From Flammeovirgaceae bacterium UBA5585 (GTDB lineage: Bacteria > Bacteroidota > Bacteroidia > Cytophagales > Cyclobacteriaceae): 64,000 bases of DNA. The notes under the pieces were generated by a model that worked only from the letters and a program-made list of their open reading frames with translations, was not told where the DNA came from and ran no database searches. This document shows, piece after piece, positions 43,169 to 52,094 of this stretch. Each line of letters opens with the position of its first letter. Position 1 is the stretch's first letter. The stretch lies in assembly GCA_002425185.1 (NCBI GenBank), contig DILT01000014.1:186001-250000 (forward strand). Direction: 5' to 3'. The translations under genes and the position numbers were made by a program.

Positions 43169-44511
43169 ATGAAAAAAAGAATCATTAAATATGTGATTGC
43201 TGTAATCGTATTCTCCTTGGCTTGGACAATTACAGTAATCTACGGTTCATTGAATGGTTGGTGGCACAAACCTATTACAAAAAATAAAGATACTGACTCA
43301 TTTGTCACCGCAGTCAAGGAGATTAGCCAACAGGAATTCGTTGGAAACTTCGCCATGGCAATCATGAAGAACGGTGAAGTTGAAAAGGAGCTTTTTTATT
43401 CCGCGAACAAACCAGTAGACCAGAATACAATATTTCAGGTTTCATCCCTTTCAAAATTTGTATCAGCCCTGGGGGTGATGAAATTGACTGAAATGGGAAA
43501 AATTAATTTGGATACGCCCGTCAGCATTTACCTTAAATGGTGGCAGTTACCACCAAGCAAATTTGACAATGCACAAGTAACGGTAAGAAGACTTCTCAGT
43601 CATACGGCTGGTTTAACGGACGAGCTTGGCTATAGCGGTTTTGAAAACCGTGACTCTGTACAAACGCTCGAAGCATCACTTACCAAAGCAAACGATGCAG
43701 ATGAAGGGAAAAGTGGTACGGTAGAAGTTGGAATCCAGCCTGGTTCCCGGTGGAAATACTCAGGCGGTGGTTATACGCTTTTGCAGCTATTAGTAGAAGA
43801 AACAAGTGGTCAATCTTTTAATGAATTTATGCTGGAGAATTTGTTCAAACCACTCAACATGAACAGCAGTACTTACCTATTGAGTGATAGTTTCAATACC
43901 AGGTTATGTGAGTTCTTTAACAGCAACAAGACTTCCGCCCCCATTTCTACTATTCATCGTTAGCCGCTACATCACTTTATACATCGTTAAATGATTTGGA
44001 AACTTTCTTTCAATTATTTCTGCAGGGAAGTGATGGGGAACCTATTGGCAAAGGTCAGTTAAGTCCGGCAACGCTAAAATCTATGCGGGAGGCACACTGG
44101 GACATCATGGGCGAAGACATATTTGGCTTAGGTTGTATGCTCTATATTGGTATTGAAAATAATGAAAATATTTTCGGTCACGATGGAAAAAGTACTCCAC
44201 CAATCAATACAGCCATTAGAATAAACCCGGTTACAGGTGATGGAATAATCGTTTTGGAAACCGGCAATCCGGATCTGGCAACCCGGTTGGCAAGCGATTG
44301 GGTATACTTAAAAACCGGTAAGGTTGACACCCTGCTCTTTACCATGCAACTCGGTAAAATGTTTAAAATAATAGTTATCGGAGTGATCGTAATCCTGCTT
44401 GCCGTAACAGGAACTGGGTTGAGAAAAAAATTGCTCACCCAATCCGCTTCGCCTTATACCCATCCTTCACCAACAACTGCACCACGCGATCGCGAAAATC
44501 GCCTTGAATAA
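43169..44511 (+). pseudogene. Beta-lactamase-family serine hydrolase broken by a one-base frameshift
   Basis: The first part (43169-43963) encodes an N-terminal membrane anchor (residues 7-27) and a class C beta-lactamase/penicillin-binding-like domain. It contains the S-x-x-K motif SLSK (Ser93, Lys96) and the KYSGGGYTLLQLL tyrosine motif. It then runs into a stop at 43961-43963. The following frame (from about 43942) continues the family pattern: FYYSSLAATSLYTSLNDLETFF, a GHDG block, and a C-terminal transmembrane helix. Adding one C in the run of five Cs at 43938-43942 rejoins both parts. It may be a true decay, a phase-variable run, or a sequencing error. The 3' end overlaps the convergent SUI1 gene by 77 bases. 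Confidence 0.85.
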
Positions 44512-44782
44512 TAATTTCACCATCTTTCACAGAACCACCGGTGCCGCATTTGTTCTTCAGCGATTTACCAAGCGTATCTAAATCTGCCGTTGTGCCAACA
44601 AAGCCGGTAACCAACGTTACTTGCTTACCTGCACGGCCACTTTTATCGAGCGATACGCGCAACTGTTGTTGCTGAGGCGGCAAGGTTGTAGCTTCTTCAA
44701 TCTTGTTATAGTTGAATTCAAAGTCTGAAGAAGTGGAATACACCACCCCTTCGCGGTTCTTCCATTCGTTTTTCTTGGCCAT
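44435..44782 (-). CDS. SUI1/YciH-type translation initiation factor
   Basis: This 115-residue protein has the eIF1/SUI1 fold. The signature is LRVSLDKSGRAGKQVTLVTGF followed by GKSLKNKCGTGGSVKDGEIIIQG and a C-terminal VQLLVKDGYKAKRIG. Eukaryotic eIF1 governs start-codon choice; bacterial YciH has a related, accessory role. The N-terminal about 35 residues are a flexible extension. It lies three bases downstream of the membrane J-protein gene on the same strand and its 3' end overlaps the broken serine hydrolase. Confidence 0.92.
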   Translation of the reverse strand: MAKKNEWKNREGVVYSTSSDFEFNYNKIEEATTLPPQQQQLRVSLDKSGRAGKQVTLVTGFVGTTADLDTLGKSLKNKCGTGGSVKDGEIIIQGDFRDRVVQLLVKDGYKAKRIG

Positions 44783-44785
44783 ACA

Positions 44786-45565
44786 CTAAAGCATTAAAAT
44801 CAACGTAAAAATAAGGAGGAATGTACTGATAATGCCAACGTTAAATCGTGTCTCAACACTTCCTATAGCCGATATGCCAAGTATCGAAAAAACAGCAAGT
44901 AGTACCGGTATAAAGCTGAAGTTGTCGTATAGTGTTGCCAGGTTATCAATATAAACTTCTTCATCTTCCGTATAAATCGTAATAAGTATGGCTAACCCTT
45001 TTGATTCCTTGAAAATAATTTCCTGACCTACGTAAATGCGTGGAATATATTCAAATGGAATTTCATAGATACGTCCGGTGTTTGTCAGCATATCCAGTTT
45101 CTGATTATTTCGCAATCCCTTTTTCCGGATAGCGGTAACCGTTTCAACGCTATCTGTTGGTTGCATACTGTAATCCACAACTAAAACGCAGCAAATAAAA
45201 ATTCCGACCCAGGCCAATGCTTTCAAATAAGGTAGAGAGCGTATCATCAATTCCCGCTGCACGTCTACTGTGGGTTTTGGCTGTCGGTAACCCGATCGTC
45301 TTCTGTAAGCGGGATCGCGATGGCGTACAGGCTCTTCAACTTCAACACTCGCAAACGGATTTGATAAGCGATAATCATACTCCCTTCGCTTTACCTCATC
45401 ACCCAGCACATCATAGGCTTCATTAATTTCCCTGATAAACTCCTGTGCACCAGGAGCAGGATTAATATCCGGATGGTATTGCTGGACCAGCCTGCGATAC
45501 GCGCGCTTAATATCAGCCGCGGTGGCAACTCGGGCTACGCCCAAAATACTGTAGTAGTCCTTCAT
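44786..45565 (-). CDS. Membrane-anchored J-domain protein
   Basis: This 259-residue protein begins with a J domain (residues 2-65; YYSILGVARVATAADIKRAY, then QYHPDINPAPGA with the HPD motif that stimulates Hsp70 ATPase). A basic stretch near residues 80-105 precedes three hydrophobic segments (about 115-133, 212-230 and 240-259). It has no zinc-finger or C-terminal substrate domains of classical DnaJ, so it is a type III J-protein that would recruit DnaK to the membrane. The downstream SUI1 gene follows after three bases. It is divergent from the DUF423 gene. Confidence 0.9.
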   Translation of the reverse strand: MKDYYSILGVARVATAADIKRAYRRLVQQYHPDINPAPGAQEFIREINEAYDVLGDEVKRREYDYRLSNPFASVEVEEPVRHRDPAYRRRSGYRQPKPTVDVQRELMIRSLPYLKALAWVGIFICCVLVVDYSMQPTDSVETVTAIRKKGLRNNQKLDMLTNTGRIYEIPFEYIPRIYVGQEIIFKESKGLAILITIYTEDEEVYIDNLATLYDNFSFIPVLLAVFSILGISAIGSVETRFNVGIISTFLLIFTLILML

Positions 45566-45642
45566 TCAACCCAAATAAAAATAAAAAGACCTGAAGGCAC
45601 TAAATCTTTCAAAATTGAATTCCGTATTTTGGGCAAACCGTT

Positions 45643-46038
45643 ATGAACCACAGAAATACCTTACTCACCGGCTCGGTTTTAGGATTACTCGGTGTTGCAC
45701 TGGGTGCATTTGGTGCACATGCATTAAAATCTATGCTCACTGAAACGGGCCGGATGGATACATTTGAGCTAGCCGTACGCTATCAATTTTATCACGCCTT
45801 GGCCCTGTTGTTTAGCGGCTTGCTTGAGCATACTTTCAACTCCAGATTCATCCGGTATGCAGCATACCTTTTTTTGATTGGGGTAATCCTGTTTAGTGGC
45901 AGCTTGTATCTGCTATGCTTTACCCACGTAACAGCCTTTGCTATGCTCACTCCTTTTGGTGGTGTGGCGCTGATTACTGGCTGGGCCTTTCTCTTTGTTG
46001 GTATCTACAAAAATTATCAAACAAAAAAGCCATCCTGA
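45643..46038 (+). CDS. DUF423 family membrane protein
   Basis: This 131-residue protein has four predicted transmembrane helices. The family signature GLLGVALGAFGAHALKSML is at residues 14-32 and YQFYHALALLFSGLL follows. Members (YwdK/YgdD type) are common but uncharacterised. The last codons are part of the stem of a terminator serving the convergent DUF1573 gene (46023-46051), so the gene end and the terminator overlap. Confidence 0.9.
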   Translation: MNHRNTLLTGSVLGLLGVALGAFGAHALKSMLTETGRMDTFELAVRYQFYHALALLFSGLLEHTFNSRFIRYAAYLFLIGVILFSGSLYLLCFTHVTAFAMLTPFGGVALITGWAFLFVGIYKNYQTKKPS

Positions 46039-46051
46039 TTTTCAAGATGGC
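46023..46051 (-). terminator. Rho-independent-type terminator of the DUF1573 gene
   Basis: Arms GCCATC (46029-46034) and GATGGC (46046-46051) are extended by TGA/TCA pairing. On the minus strand a run of six Ts follows. It lies 23 bases after the DUF1573 stop and within the last codons of DUF423. Confidence 0.7.
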
Positions 46052-46073
46052 CTTCGGGAAAATTCTAAAATTA

Positions 46074-46487
46074 TTATTGCGGATTTTTTGCCAGAATGTT
46101 GGTAACGAAGGAGATCAGATTATCCTCATTAACAGCATTGGAAACAACCGTAACCGTTTTGTTTTGACGCCCCATCTTACCGGCACTGTTAAACCCGATT
46201 TTTATCTCCCCTTTTCCGCCCGGAGGTATCGGATTTTTTGGCCAGGAAGGTGCTGTACAGCCACAGGTTACCTGAATATTGGAAATAATGAGCGGCTCAT
46301 TTCCGGTATTGGTAAACTTAAATACATGCTCCACATTATCACCCTGATAAATATCCCCGAAATCATGGGAGCTTTTCTCAAAGGTTAACACCGGGCCATT
46401 TACTTTAGGCGCTGTAGATTTTGCCTCCTGGGCAAACGTATTAGCCACTCCGGCTAGCAAAAACAGTAAAACAAAAAGCTTCTTCAT
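46074..46487 (-). CDS. DUF1573 domain exported protein
   Basis: This 137-residue exported protein (signal peptide, residues 1-20, ending FAQE) has a DUF1573 immunoglobulin-like domain. The hallmark blocks are FEKSSHDFGDIYQGDNVEHVF, FTNTGNEPLIISNIQVTCGCT with a cysteine pair, PIPPGGKGEIKIGFNSAGKMG and an NKTVTVVSNA close. The function of the family is not established. A perfect TAnnTTTG word, TAACTTTG, lies at 46501-46508 on the minus strand, 13 bases before the ATG, as a possible -7 element. A clear terminator follows the gene. Confidence 0.92.
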   Translation of the reverse strand: MKKLFVLLFLLAGVANTFAQEAKSTAPKVNGPVLTFEKSSHDFGDIYQGDNVEHVFKFTNTGNEPLIISNIQVTCGCTAPSWPKNPIPPGGKGEIKIGFNSAGKMGRQNKTVTVVSNAVNEDNLISFVTNILAKNPQ

Positions 46488-46604
46488 AGCGTATTTTTTT
46501 CAAAGTTAACAATCACCAAACAACAATTCTGCCAATAAAGTGCAAATTTCTTAAAGATTCGTGACTTTGCCGTCCATCTTGAATTATCTCCCCTGGTAAC
46601 CTGC

Positions 46605-47081
46605 ATGAACGAGAATATCAAAGCGCTTTATGGTAATAAAATAAGGGTTCGGGTTGCCGGGCTATGCTGGAAAGATGACTCCTTACTGTTGGTTAACCAT
46701 AGCCTGTACAAGGGACAAGATTTTTGGGCACCGCCAGGTGGCGGCCTTGACTTTGGTCAGCGGATGGAAGACTGTTTAAAACAGGAATTTATGGAAGAAA
46801 CAGGCTTGCAAATCAATGTGGATGGTTTCAGATTTGTTGCAGAGTTTGTAAACCCACCCCTGCATGCCATTGAACTATTTGCGGATGTATCCATTTCAGG
46901 TGGCGTATTAACCACCGGATATGACCCCGAATTAACGGCTGAAGGTCAGATCATTCGTGCCGCAAAATTCGTTCCGTGGGAAACGGTACTGGCCATGCCA
47001 GCACAGATAAAACACGGGATTTTAAAGCTTTGCGCAACGGTAAAAGAATTGAAAACTTTAACCGGTTTTTATAGAATATAA
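46605..47081 (+). CDS. NUDIX hydrolase
   Basis: This 158-residue cytosolic NUDIX-fold protein hydrolyses a nucleoside diphosphate linked to another moiety. The NUDIX box is present (GGGLDFGQRMEDCLKQEF then MEETGLQI), with the catalytic glutamates. Substrate specificity cannot be read. It is a stand-alone gene, divergent from DUF1573. Confidence 0.92.
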   Translation: MNENIKALYGNKIRVRVAGLCWKDDSLLLVNHSLYKGQDFWAPPGGGLDFGQRMEDCLKQEFMEETGLQINVDGFRFVAEFVNPPLHAIELFADVSISGGVLTTGYDPELTAEGQIIRAAKFVPWETVLAMPAQIKHGILKLCATVKELKTLTGFYRI

Positions 47082-47103
47082 TTCTCCAAACACGGATTTT
47101 ACC

Positions 47104-47135
47104 TTGTTTTTTACCCCTTAAAATAATTATACTTG
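47104..47135 (+). promoter_or_regulatory. Candidate Bacteroidota-type promoter upstream of the 47155 gene
   Basis: TTG (47104-47106), a 21-base spacer and TATACTTG (47128-47135) give the same spacing and -7 box as the element at 17574. The ATG follows 19 bases later. Confidence 0.45.
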
Positions 47136-47154
47136 TGGCCTTAAACCGTAACTA

Positions 47155-47967
47155 ATGAACCTGTCAAAAATTCTCGCCTACATTCTTTTTGCCGTTAGCT
47201 TAGGATTAGCCTACTACCTTTATAACAGCATTAATTCAACCATCCAATTCCGGGAGAAAATCGTTACAACGGAGCGACAGATCACTGATAAACTATCGGT
47301 TATTCGCGAAGCCCAAAAGGTTTACCTTGAGCAACACGGCAAATACACCAGCAGCTGGGATACCTTAATTAATTTTATCGAAAACGGTACGGTACCCATT
47401 ATCGTGAAAACAGAAACTATTATTCCTAAAAGCTATGGTGTTGATAGCGTGCTTGTTAAAATTGATACCATTGGCCAGGTTTCAGCAAAGGAAAAAATAT
47501 TCAGAAAAACATATGCCGTAAATGCAGCCGATAACGGTACATTTTTGGGCTTCCTTAAAAATGAAGGCGACTACGTAGTGAAAGGAACAAAATCATACCG
47601 AATGAGAAGAGAAAGCAGCGACAGGACTGAAGAGTTCTCATTTTTGGATAAGGGAACGATCAGCAGCTTAGCCAAAATCAATTCAGGCGATAAAGTGAAG
47701 AAGGGACAAAACCTGATTACTTTTTGGGACTATCAACTTAATCCGGATGTAGATATCAAGAACCTGGCGAAAGTTCCGGGCTCCGATAAAACCTTTGATA
47801 TATTCACACAACAAATTGATCGGAACAACATTAAAGTTTGGGTGATTGAAGTTAAAGACCCTGCTCCGATCAACCCTGAACGAAGAGAGGAGAATGAGGC
47901 GAAAAACAAGAAGCCACTTCGCTTTGGATCAAAAACGGATGTAACAACAGCCGGAAATTGGGAATAA
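47155..47967 (+). CDS. Membrane-anchored protein of unknown function, upstream of DUF3822
   Basis: I do not recognise this 270-residue protein. One N-terminal transmembrane helix (residues 6-25) is followed by a coiled-coil-like stretch (about 30-60; FREKIVTTERQITDKLSVIRE) and a beta-rich extracytoplasmic or cytosolic domain with VKIDTIGQVSAKEKIF and SYRMRRESSDRTEEF. The short N-terminal helix then coil layout recalls pseudopilin-like proteins, but the N-terminal cleavage motif is missing. The downstream DUF3822 gene begins one base after the stop, and coaD follows. Confidence 0.75.
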   Translation: MNLSKILAYILFAVSLGLAYYLYNSINSTIQFREKIVTTERQITDKLSVIREAQKVYLEQHGKYTSSWDTLINFIENGTVPIIVKTETIIPKSYGVDSVLVKIDTIGQVSAKEKIFRKTYAVNAADNGTFLGFLKNEGDYVVKGTKSYRMRRESSDRTEEFSFLDKGTISSLAKINSGDKVKKGQNLITFWDYQLNPDVDIKNLAKVPGSDKTFDIFTQQIDRNNIKVWVIEVKDPAPINPERREENEAKNKKPLRFGSKTDVTTAGNWE

Positions 47968-47968
47968 C

Positions 47969-48850
47969 TTGCAAAGCCTTGCCACGTTTAAACTGATAAA
48001 AAAAATCAAGGATGACCGTTTTGAAGAAGACAACATCCATGAATATTCCTTATTGGTTAACGTAGGCTCTCGGGATGTACAAATAGCCGTTGTTGGCAAC
48101 CTTGACCATAGAGTACTTTTCTTAGAGGATTATGTACTCCCCTCCGTTTCTTCCAACGAAGATTTACTCAATACACTTGATCAATTGTTTGATCATCATC
48201 CGTTTTTAAAAGCAGGGTTTTGGAAGTCGATAAAAATATCTATTAAGAATCAAAAACTTGTTCAGGTTCCTGAATCCCTGTTTGTTCCTGCGTCTGCAGC
48301 CGACTACCTGAAGTTTAATGCACATGTTAATAAAAGCAGGGAAGAAGTGCTGGCTATTGCTATGAAAAACAGTCAGGCCGTAACGGTTTTTGCTGTTCAG
48401 AAAGAACTCACCGCGTGGCTGGAAGCCCTTTATCCACAAAAGCAGTTCACCATTCTTCACCAATCGGCCGCCCTTATTGAGGGGGTAATGAAATACGCTG
48501 AAACCCGAACCGATAATCCGTTATACTTATATGTCGACCGGTTTAAACTGCACATTCTTTCTGTTAACGAAAGCAAACTGGTGTACTACAATCAATTCAA
48601 CATTCTGAGTTTTCAGGATTACATCAAGTACATAATGCTGGTAATGAAAACGCTGGAGATGGATCAGAAGACCAGTAAAGTAATAATGTGGGGATATATC
48701 GGCAAAAACTCACCGCACTATCACGAGTTTTATAAATACATACAAAACGTTACGTTTGGCGGACGCCCGGCTCATCTTACCTTCGGCTACCTCTTTGACG
48801 AAGTACAGGATCATCATTTTCTTGACCTTTACAGCATCAACCTCTTTTAG
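47969..48850 (+). CDS. DUF3822 family protein
   Basis: This 293-residue protein is a DUF3822 member (EYSLLVNVGSRDVQIAVV; later YLYVDRFKLHILSVNESKLVYYNQF), a family largely restricted to Bacteroidota as far as I recall. Its actin/ASKHA-like pattern, with paired beta-hairpin halves, is suggestive but uncertain. It starts with TTG one base after the preceding stop; no ATG fits the conserved N-terminus. coaD follows after 54 bases. Confidence 0.85.
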   Translation: MQSLATFKLIKKIKDDRFEEDNIHEYSLLVNVGSRDVQIAVVGNLDHRVLFLEDYVLPSVSSNEDLLNTLDQLFDHHPFLKAGFWKSIKISIKNQKLVQVPESLFVPASAADYLKFNAHVNKSREEVLAIAMKNSQAVTVFAVQKELTAWLEALYPQKQFTILHQSAALIEGVMKYAETRTDNPLYLYVDRFKLHILSVNESKLVYYNQFNILSFQDYIKYIMLVMKTLEMDQKTSKVIMWGYIGKNSPHYHEFYKYIQNVTFGGRPAHLTFGYLFDEVQDHHFLDLYSINLF

Positions 48851-48904
48851 TTATCTTGGTTATCAACTGGTATTTACCGACCTTTAATCAATAACCCTTA
48901 CCCC

Positions 48905-49360
48905 ATGAAACGTATTGCGTTATTTCCCGGCTCATTCGATCCGTTTACCAAAGGCCACGAAGACATCGTGCTGAGAGGCCTTAAACTATTTGACGAAATC
49001 ATTGTGGCAATCGGGTACAACAGCGGTAAAAGTGTACGGTATTTTGAAATTGAGTTGATGCTGGATTGCATCCGAAAAACGTTTGCCGGTTATCCTAACA
49101 TTAAGGTGGTAACGTTTTCAGAGCTCACTGCTGAATTTGCCCGAAAAAACGGAGCCCAATACCTGCTGCGCGGGTTGCGTAATACCACCGACTTTGAATA
49201 CGAAAACAGCATAGCCCAGGTGAACCGCTACCTAAATGCCGAACTTGAATCTGTATTTTTAATCACCTCGCCTCAGTTTGCGTCCATCAGTTCTTCTATC
49301 ATTCGCGAAGTACACCGGTACAAAGGTGATGTTACCAGTTTTTTGCCATATAAACTTTAG
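48905..49360 (+). CDS. coaD: Phosphopantetheine adenylyltransferase
   Basis: This enzyme transfers an adenylyl group from ATP to 4'-phosphopantetheine to give dephospho-CoA, the penultimate step of coenzyme A synthesis. The nucleotidyltransferase motif FPGSFDPFTKGHEDIV is at residues 7-22. RGLRNTTDFEYEN and SSSIIREVHRYKGDV complete the family pattern. The 151-residue length is normal. The gene converges with a NUDIX gene with a four-base overlap at the stops. No strong Shine-Dalgarno is evident; the ATG at 48905 is the only sensible start. Confidence 0.97.
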   Translation: MKRIALFPGSFDPFTKGHEDIVLRGLKLFDEIIVAIGYNSGKSVRYFEIELMLDCIRKTFAGYPNIKVVTFSELTAEFARKNGAQYLLRGLRNTTDFEYENSIAQVNRYLNAELESVFLITSPQFASISSSIIREVHRYKGDVTSFLPYKL

Positions 49361-50043
49361 CGCGGGGATTTGATGTCTACCAAATCGTAATATCGTTCAA
49401 AAACGTATCGAATAGATTTATACGAATGCTCCAGGGCATGATATACCTCTTTGGTTTTCATCCAGCGTAACTCTTCTATATCTTCCTCCCCGCTGGGTTT
49501 CATCTTTGAATCATCGATCAAATCCATGGCATACCACTTTGTTTTCTTTAGCATCGCCCTTCTGTTCATGGTATAGGTATGCCAGGTGGTGCAAATTTTG
49601 CCCGCCAGCTTTACCGTAACATTGCATTCCTCTTCCACTTCACGAATAGCAGTTTGCGGGTATTTTTCTCCACGCTCCTTTTTTCCTTTTGGTAAATCCC
49701 ATTTCTTCATCCGGTAAATCATCAGAAATTTATCCTTCTTCCGCACAAGGCCTCCGGCTGCCTTTATTACCTTAAACTTGCTGGTAAGCAAATTTTTTAA
49801 TGCCGTATAATCGAATGCGTTAATATGGAGCGAATGCAAGCCTATGGGCACCTTGGAATTGAGGTACTCCAGCAGCATTTCAAATTCAGGCTCTCGTACA
49901 TTTTTCACCCAAACATGCTGCACCAGTTTGGCACGTGTAATGGGCTCAATAGCGGCATCAACAATATGATTAAAATGCCCGTCAACAGGGCCTTCATCGG
50001 CTTTATAAAGACTTACCGGAATATCATTAATGAAAATAATCAT
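49357..50043 (-). CDS. NUDIX domain protein with N-terminal extension
   Basis: This 228-residue protein has a long N-terminal half without an obvious domain (residues 1-95). The C-terminal NUDIX fold contains the KWDLPKGKKERGEKYPQTAI then REVEEECNV box, with catalytic glutamates, around residues 110-145. The lysine-rich KGKKE segment is typical of diadenosine polyphosphate or related phosphate substrates, but specificity is not clear. It converges with coaD with a four-base overlap and its 5' end faces pyrE. Confidence 0.88.
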   Translation of the reverse strand: MIIFINDIPVSLYKADEGPVDGHFNHIVDAAIEPITRAKLVQHVWVKNVREPEFEMLLEYLNSKVPIGLHSLHINAFDYTALKNLLTSKFKVIKAAGGLVRKKDKFLMIYRMKKWDLPKGKKERGEKYPQTAIREVEEECNVTVKLAGKICTTWHTYTMNRRAMLKKTKWYAMDLIDDSKMKPSGEEDIEELRWMKTKEVYHALEHSYKSIRYVFERYYDLVDIKSPR

Positions 50044-50193
50044 CCGCGGAAGGATAGTAAACGCACCATGTTTGCAAAGGAATAAATATTCTCCAAGGAC
50101 ACAAGAGGTGGCCTAAAGATTTTTGACCCAAACCGCACCCAAACTTGATTTAACCGATTGATTAACTGATTTTCGGGAAACATTTATTGCACT

Positions 50194-50844
50194 ATGCCGA
50201 TTATTAAAGTTGAAGCAAAAACAGCCGAACAGGTGGCCACCATGCTGTTGCAAATAGAAGCCATCAAGTTAAGCACGCAAAAGCCGTTTACCTGGGCCTC
50301 GGGGTGGAAATCACCCATTTACTGCGACAACCGGTTGTCGCTATCATATCCGGAAATCAGAAATGTAATAAAGGCAGGGCTACTACATGCCATAAAGGAA
50401 AATTATGCAGCGGCTGAGGCTATTGCCGGTGTGGCTACGGCCGGTATTGCGCAAGGAGCATTAGTAGCCGATGCCCTGAATTTACCCTTCGCGTATGTTC
50501 GTCCCAAGCCCAAAGATCATGGAATGGAAAACCTGATTGAAGGACGTATCACAAAGGGACAAAAAGTAGTGGTGGTTGAAGATCTCATTTCTACCGGTGG
50601 AAGCTCAATCAAGGCGGTTCAGGCACTTCGTGAGGCTGGCGCAGTTGTGTTGGGAATGGTCTCCATATTTACCTATGGATTTGATGTAGCCATGAATAAT
50701 TTTTACCAGGAAAATGTTTCGCTCGTTAGCCTGAGCGATTACAATTTTTTATTGAACAGTGCCCTGCGCCAAAACTATATTAATCAAGAAGAACTGGCTT
50801 CACTCAAGGCCTGGCGCTATGATCCTTCAAAATGGAAGGTGTAG
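50194..50844 (+). CDS. pyrE: Orotate phosphoribosyltransferase
   Basis: This enzyme joins orotate to PRPP to form orotidine 5'-phosphate in pyrimidine synthesis. The PRPP-binding motif VVVVEDLISTGGSS is visible around residues 126-139. The N-terminal FTWASGWKSPIYCDNRL block matches the orotate-binding loop, and FAYVRPKPKDHG is the flexible-loop lysine region. The 216-residue length is normal. The next gene, a flavoprotein, starts 13 bases later, probably in the same transcript. Confidence 0.97.
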   Translation: MPIIKVEAKTAEQVATMLLQIEAIKLSTQKPFTWASGWKSPIYCDNRLSLSYPEIRNVIKAGLLHAIKENYAAAEAIAGVATAGIAQGALVADALNLPFAYVRPKPKDHGMENLIEGRITKGQKVVVVEDLISTGGSSIKAVQALREAGAVVLGMVSIFTYGFDVAMNNFYQENVSLVSLSDYNFLLNSALRQNYINQEELASLKAWRYDPSKWKV

Positions 50845-50857
50845 TTAAATTTTCAGT

Positions 50858-52054
50858 ATGGCCATCAACACATTTTCACCGTCACCTGCAAACGCATCAG
50901 GCAAAAAAGTTGAACCACTTCCTAAAGGAAGTAAAGTTGTTGTAATAGGTGCCGGAGCCTTTGGCGGATGGACTTCCCTTTTTTTACTTCGACAGCACTA
51001 TAACGTTACGCTCATTGATGCATGGGGACCGGGTAATTCCAGATCCAGTTCAGGCGATGAAACACGGGTTATCCGATCAACCTACGGCAGTAATGAATTC
51101 TATTTCAACTTAAATGTTCGTGCCTTAGCCTTATGGAATGAACATGAGCAGCGCTGGAACAAAAGGCTATTTCAAAACAAGGGAGTTTTGTGGTTGTGTT
51201 ACACTGAAAAAACACCCCTGGTAGATGATTCCATTCCATTTGCTGAAAAGCATAGCATGGCGTATGAAAAACTTTCCATTCAGGAACTTTCAAAACGCTA
51301 TCCCATTTTAAATACGGAAGATCTTCATCATGCTTACTTCGATCCATTCGGAGGTTGCTTGCGTGCACGCGAAGCCTGTCAGGCTGTGCACAAAGCATTT
51401 TTAGAAGAAGGTGGCGATTACATTCAAGCGTATGCCACACCCGGAAAAATTGAAAACAATAAGCTTACTTCCATCAAGCTTTCCAACGGCCAAACCCTAA
51501 AGGCCGATCTATTTATTTTTGCCTGTGGATCGTGGCTGGGGACAATTTTTCAGGAGGTATTGGGCAACACCATTTCCTGCACCAGGCAAGAAGTCTATTA
51601 CTTTGGTGTTCCCCAAGATCAGGCGCCCGCCTATGAAAAGTTTCCGGTATGGGTTGATGTAGACGGGAAGGATTTTTACTATGGCATACCCGGAAATACA
51701 TATCGTGGTTTTAAGGTTGGCGTAGATGAACGCGGGGCAAACTTCCACCCGACAACGGGAGAACGTATGGCCGATACTCAGGTACTGGCAAAAGCACGAA
51801 AATTTATTGGCCACCGGTTTCCAGGATTATCCCATGCTCCGTTACTAGAAAATCGGGTTTGCCCTTATGAAAATTCACCGGATGGAAATTTTATTTTTGA
51901 CCATCATCCGGAAGCGGATAACCTGTTTTTTCTGGGGGGCGGATCGGGTCATGGTTTTAAACACGGTCCCGCTTTGGGTGAGTTGGTTTCCGGTATTATC
52001 AGTGGATTATACCCCATTCCTGAGCATTTTCTTACCTGGCAAAAAACAGTTTAG
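50858..52054 (+). CDS. Sarcosine-oxidase/N-methyltryptophan-oxidase-like FAD oxidoreductase
   Basis: This 398-residue flavoprotein of the DAO/MSOX branch oxidises secondary or N-methyl amines, or sugars. After a 25-residue extension, the Rossmann motif VVVIGAGAFGGWTS is at about residues 27-40. The family SSSGDETRVIRSTYG region follows. Cys335 in RVCPYENSPDG aligns with the covalent-FAD cysteine of monomeric sarcosine oxidase. The C-terminal GGGSGHGFKHGPALGELV closes the FAD domain. The exact amine substrate is not determined. It starts 13 bases after pyrE. Confidence 0.9.
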   Translation: MAINTFSPSPANASGKKVEPLPKGSKVVVIGAGAFGGWTSLFLLRQHYNVTLIDAWGPGNSRSSSGDETRVIRSTYGSNEFYFNLNVRALALWNEHEQRWNKRLFQNKGVLWLCYTEKTPLVDDSIPFAEKHSMAYEKLSIQELSKRYPILNTEDLHHAYFDPFGGCLRAREACQAVHKAFLEEGGDYIQAYATPGKIENNKLTSIKLSNGQTLKADLFIFACGSWLGTIFQEVLGNTISCTRQEVYYFGVPQDQAPAYEKFPVWVDVDGKDFYYGIPGNTYRGFKVGVDERGANFHPTTGERMADTQVLAKARKFIGHRFPGLSHAPLLENRVCPYENSPDGNFIFDHHPEADNLFFLGGGSGHGFKHGPALGELVSGIISGLYPIPEHFLTWQKTV

Positions 52055-52094
52055 TTTCGGTAGATGCGTTTTTGGTTCGCTGTGGATTTCAACG

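Noticed and set aside
45915..46388. 157-residue plus-strand frame over DUF423/DUF1573
   Set aside because: It is antisense to DUF1573 and out of frame with DUF423; the opposing genes have strong family signatures.
48432..48440. Perfect DnaA box TTATCCACA inside the DUF3822 gene
   Set aside because: Isolated, as above.
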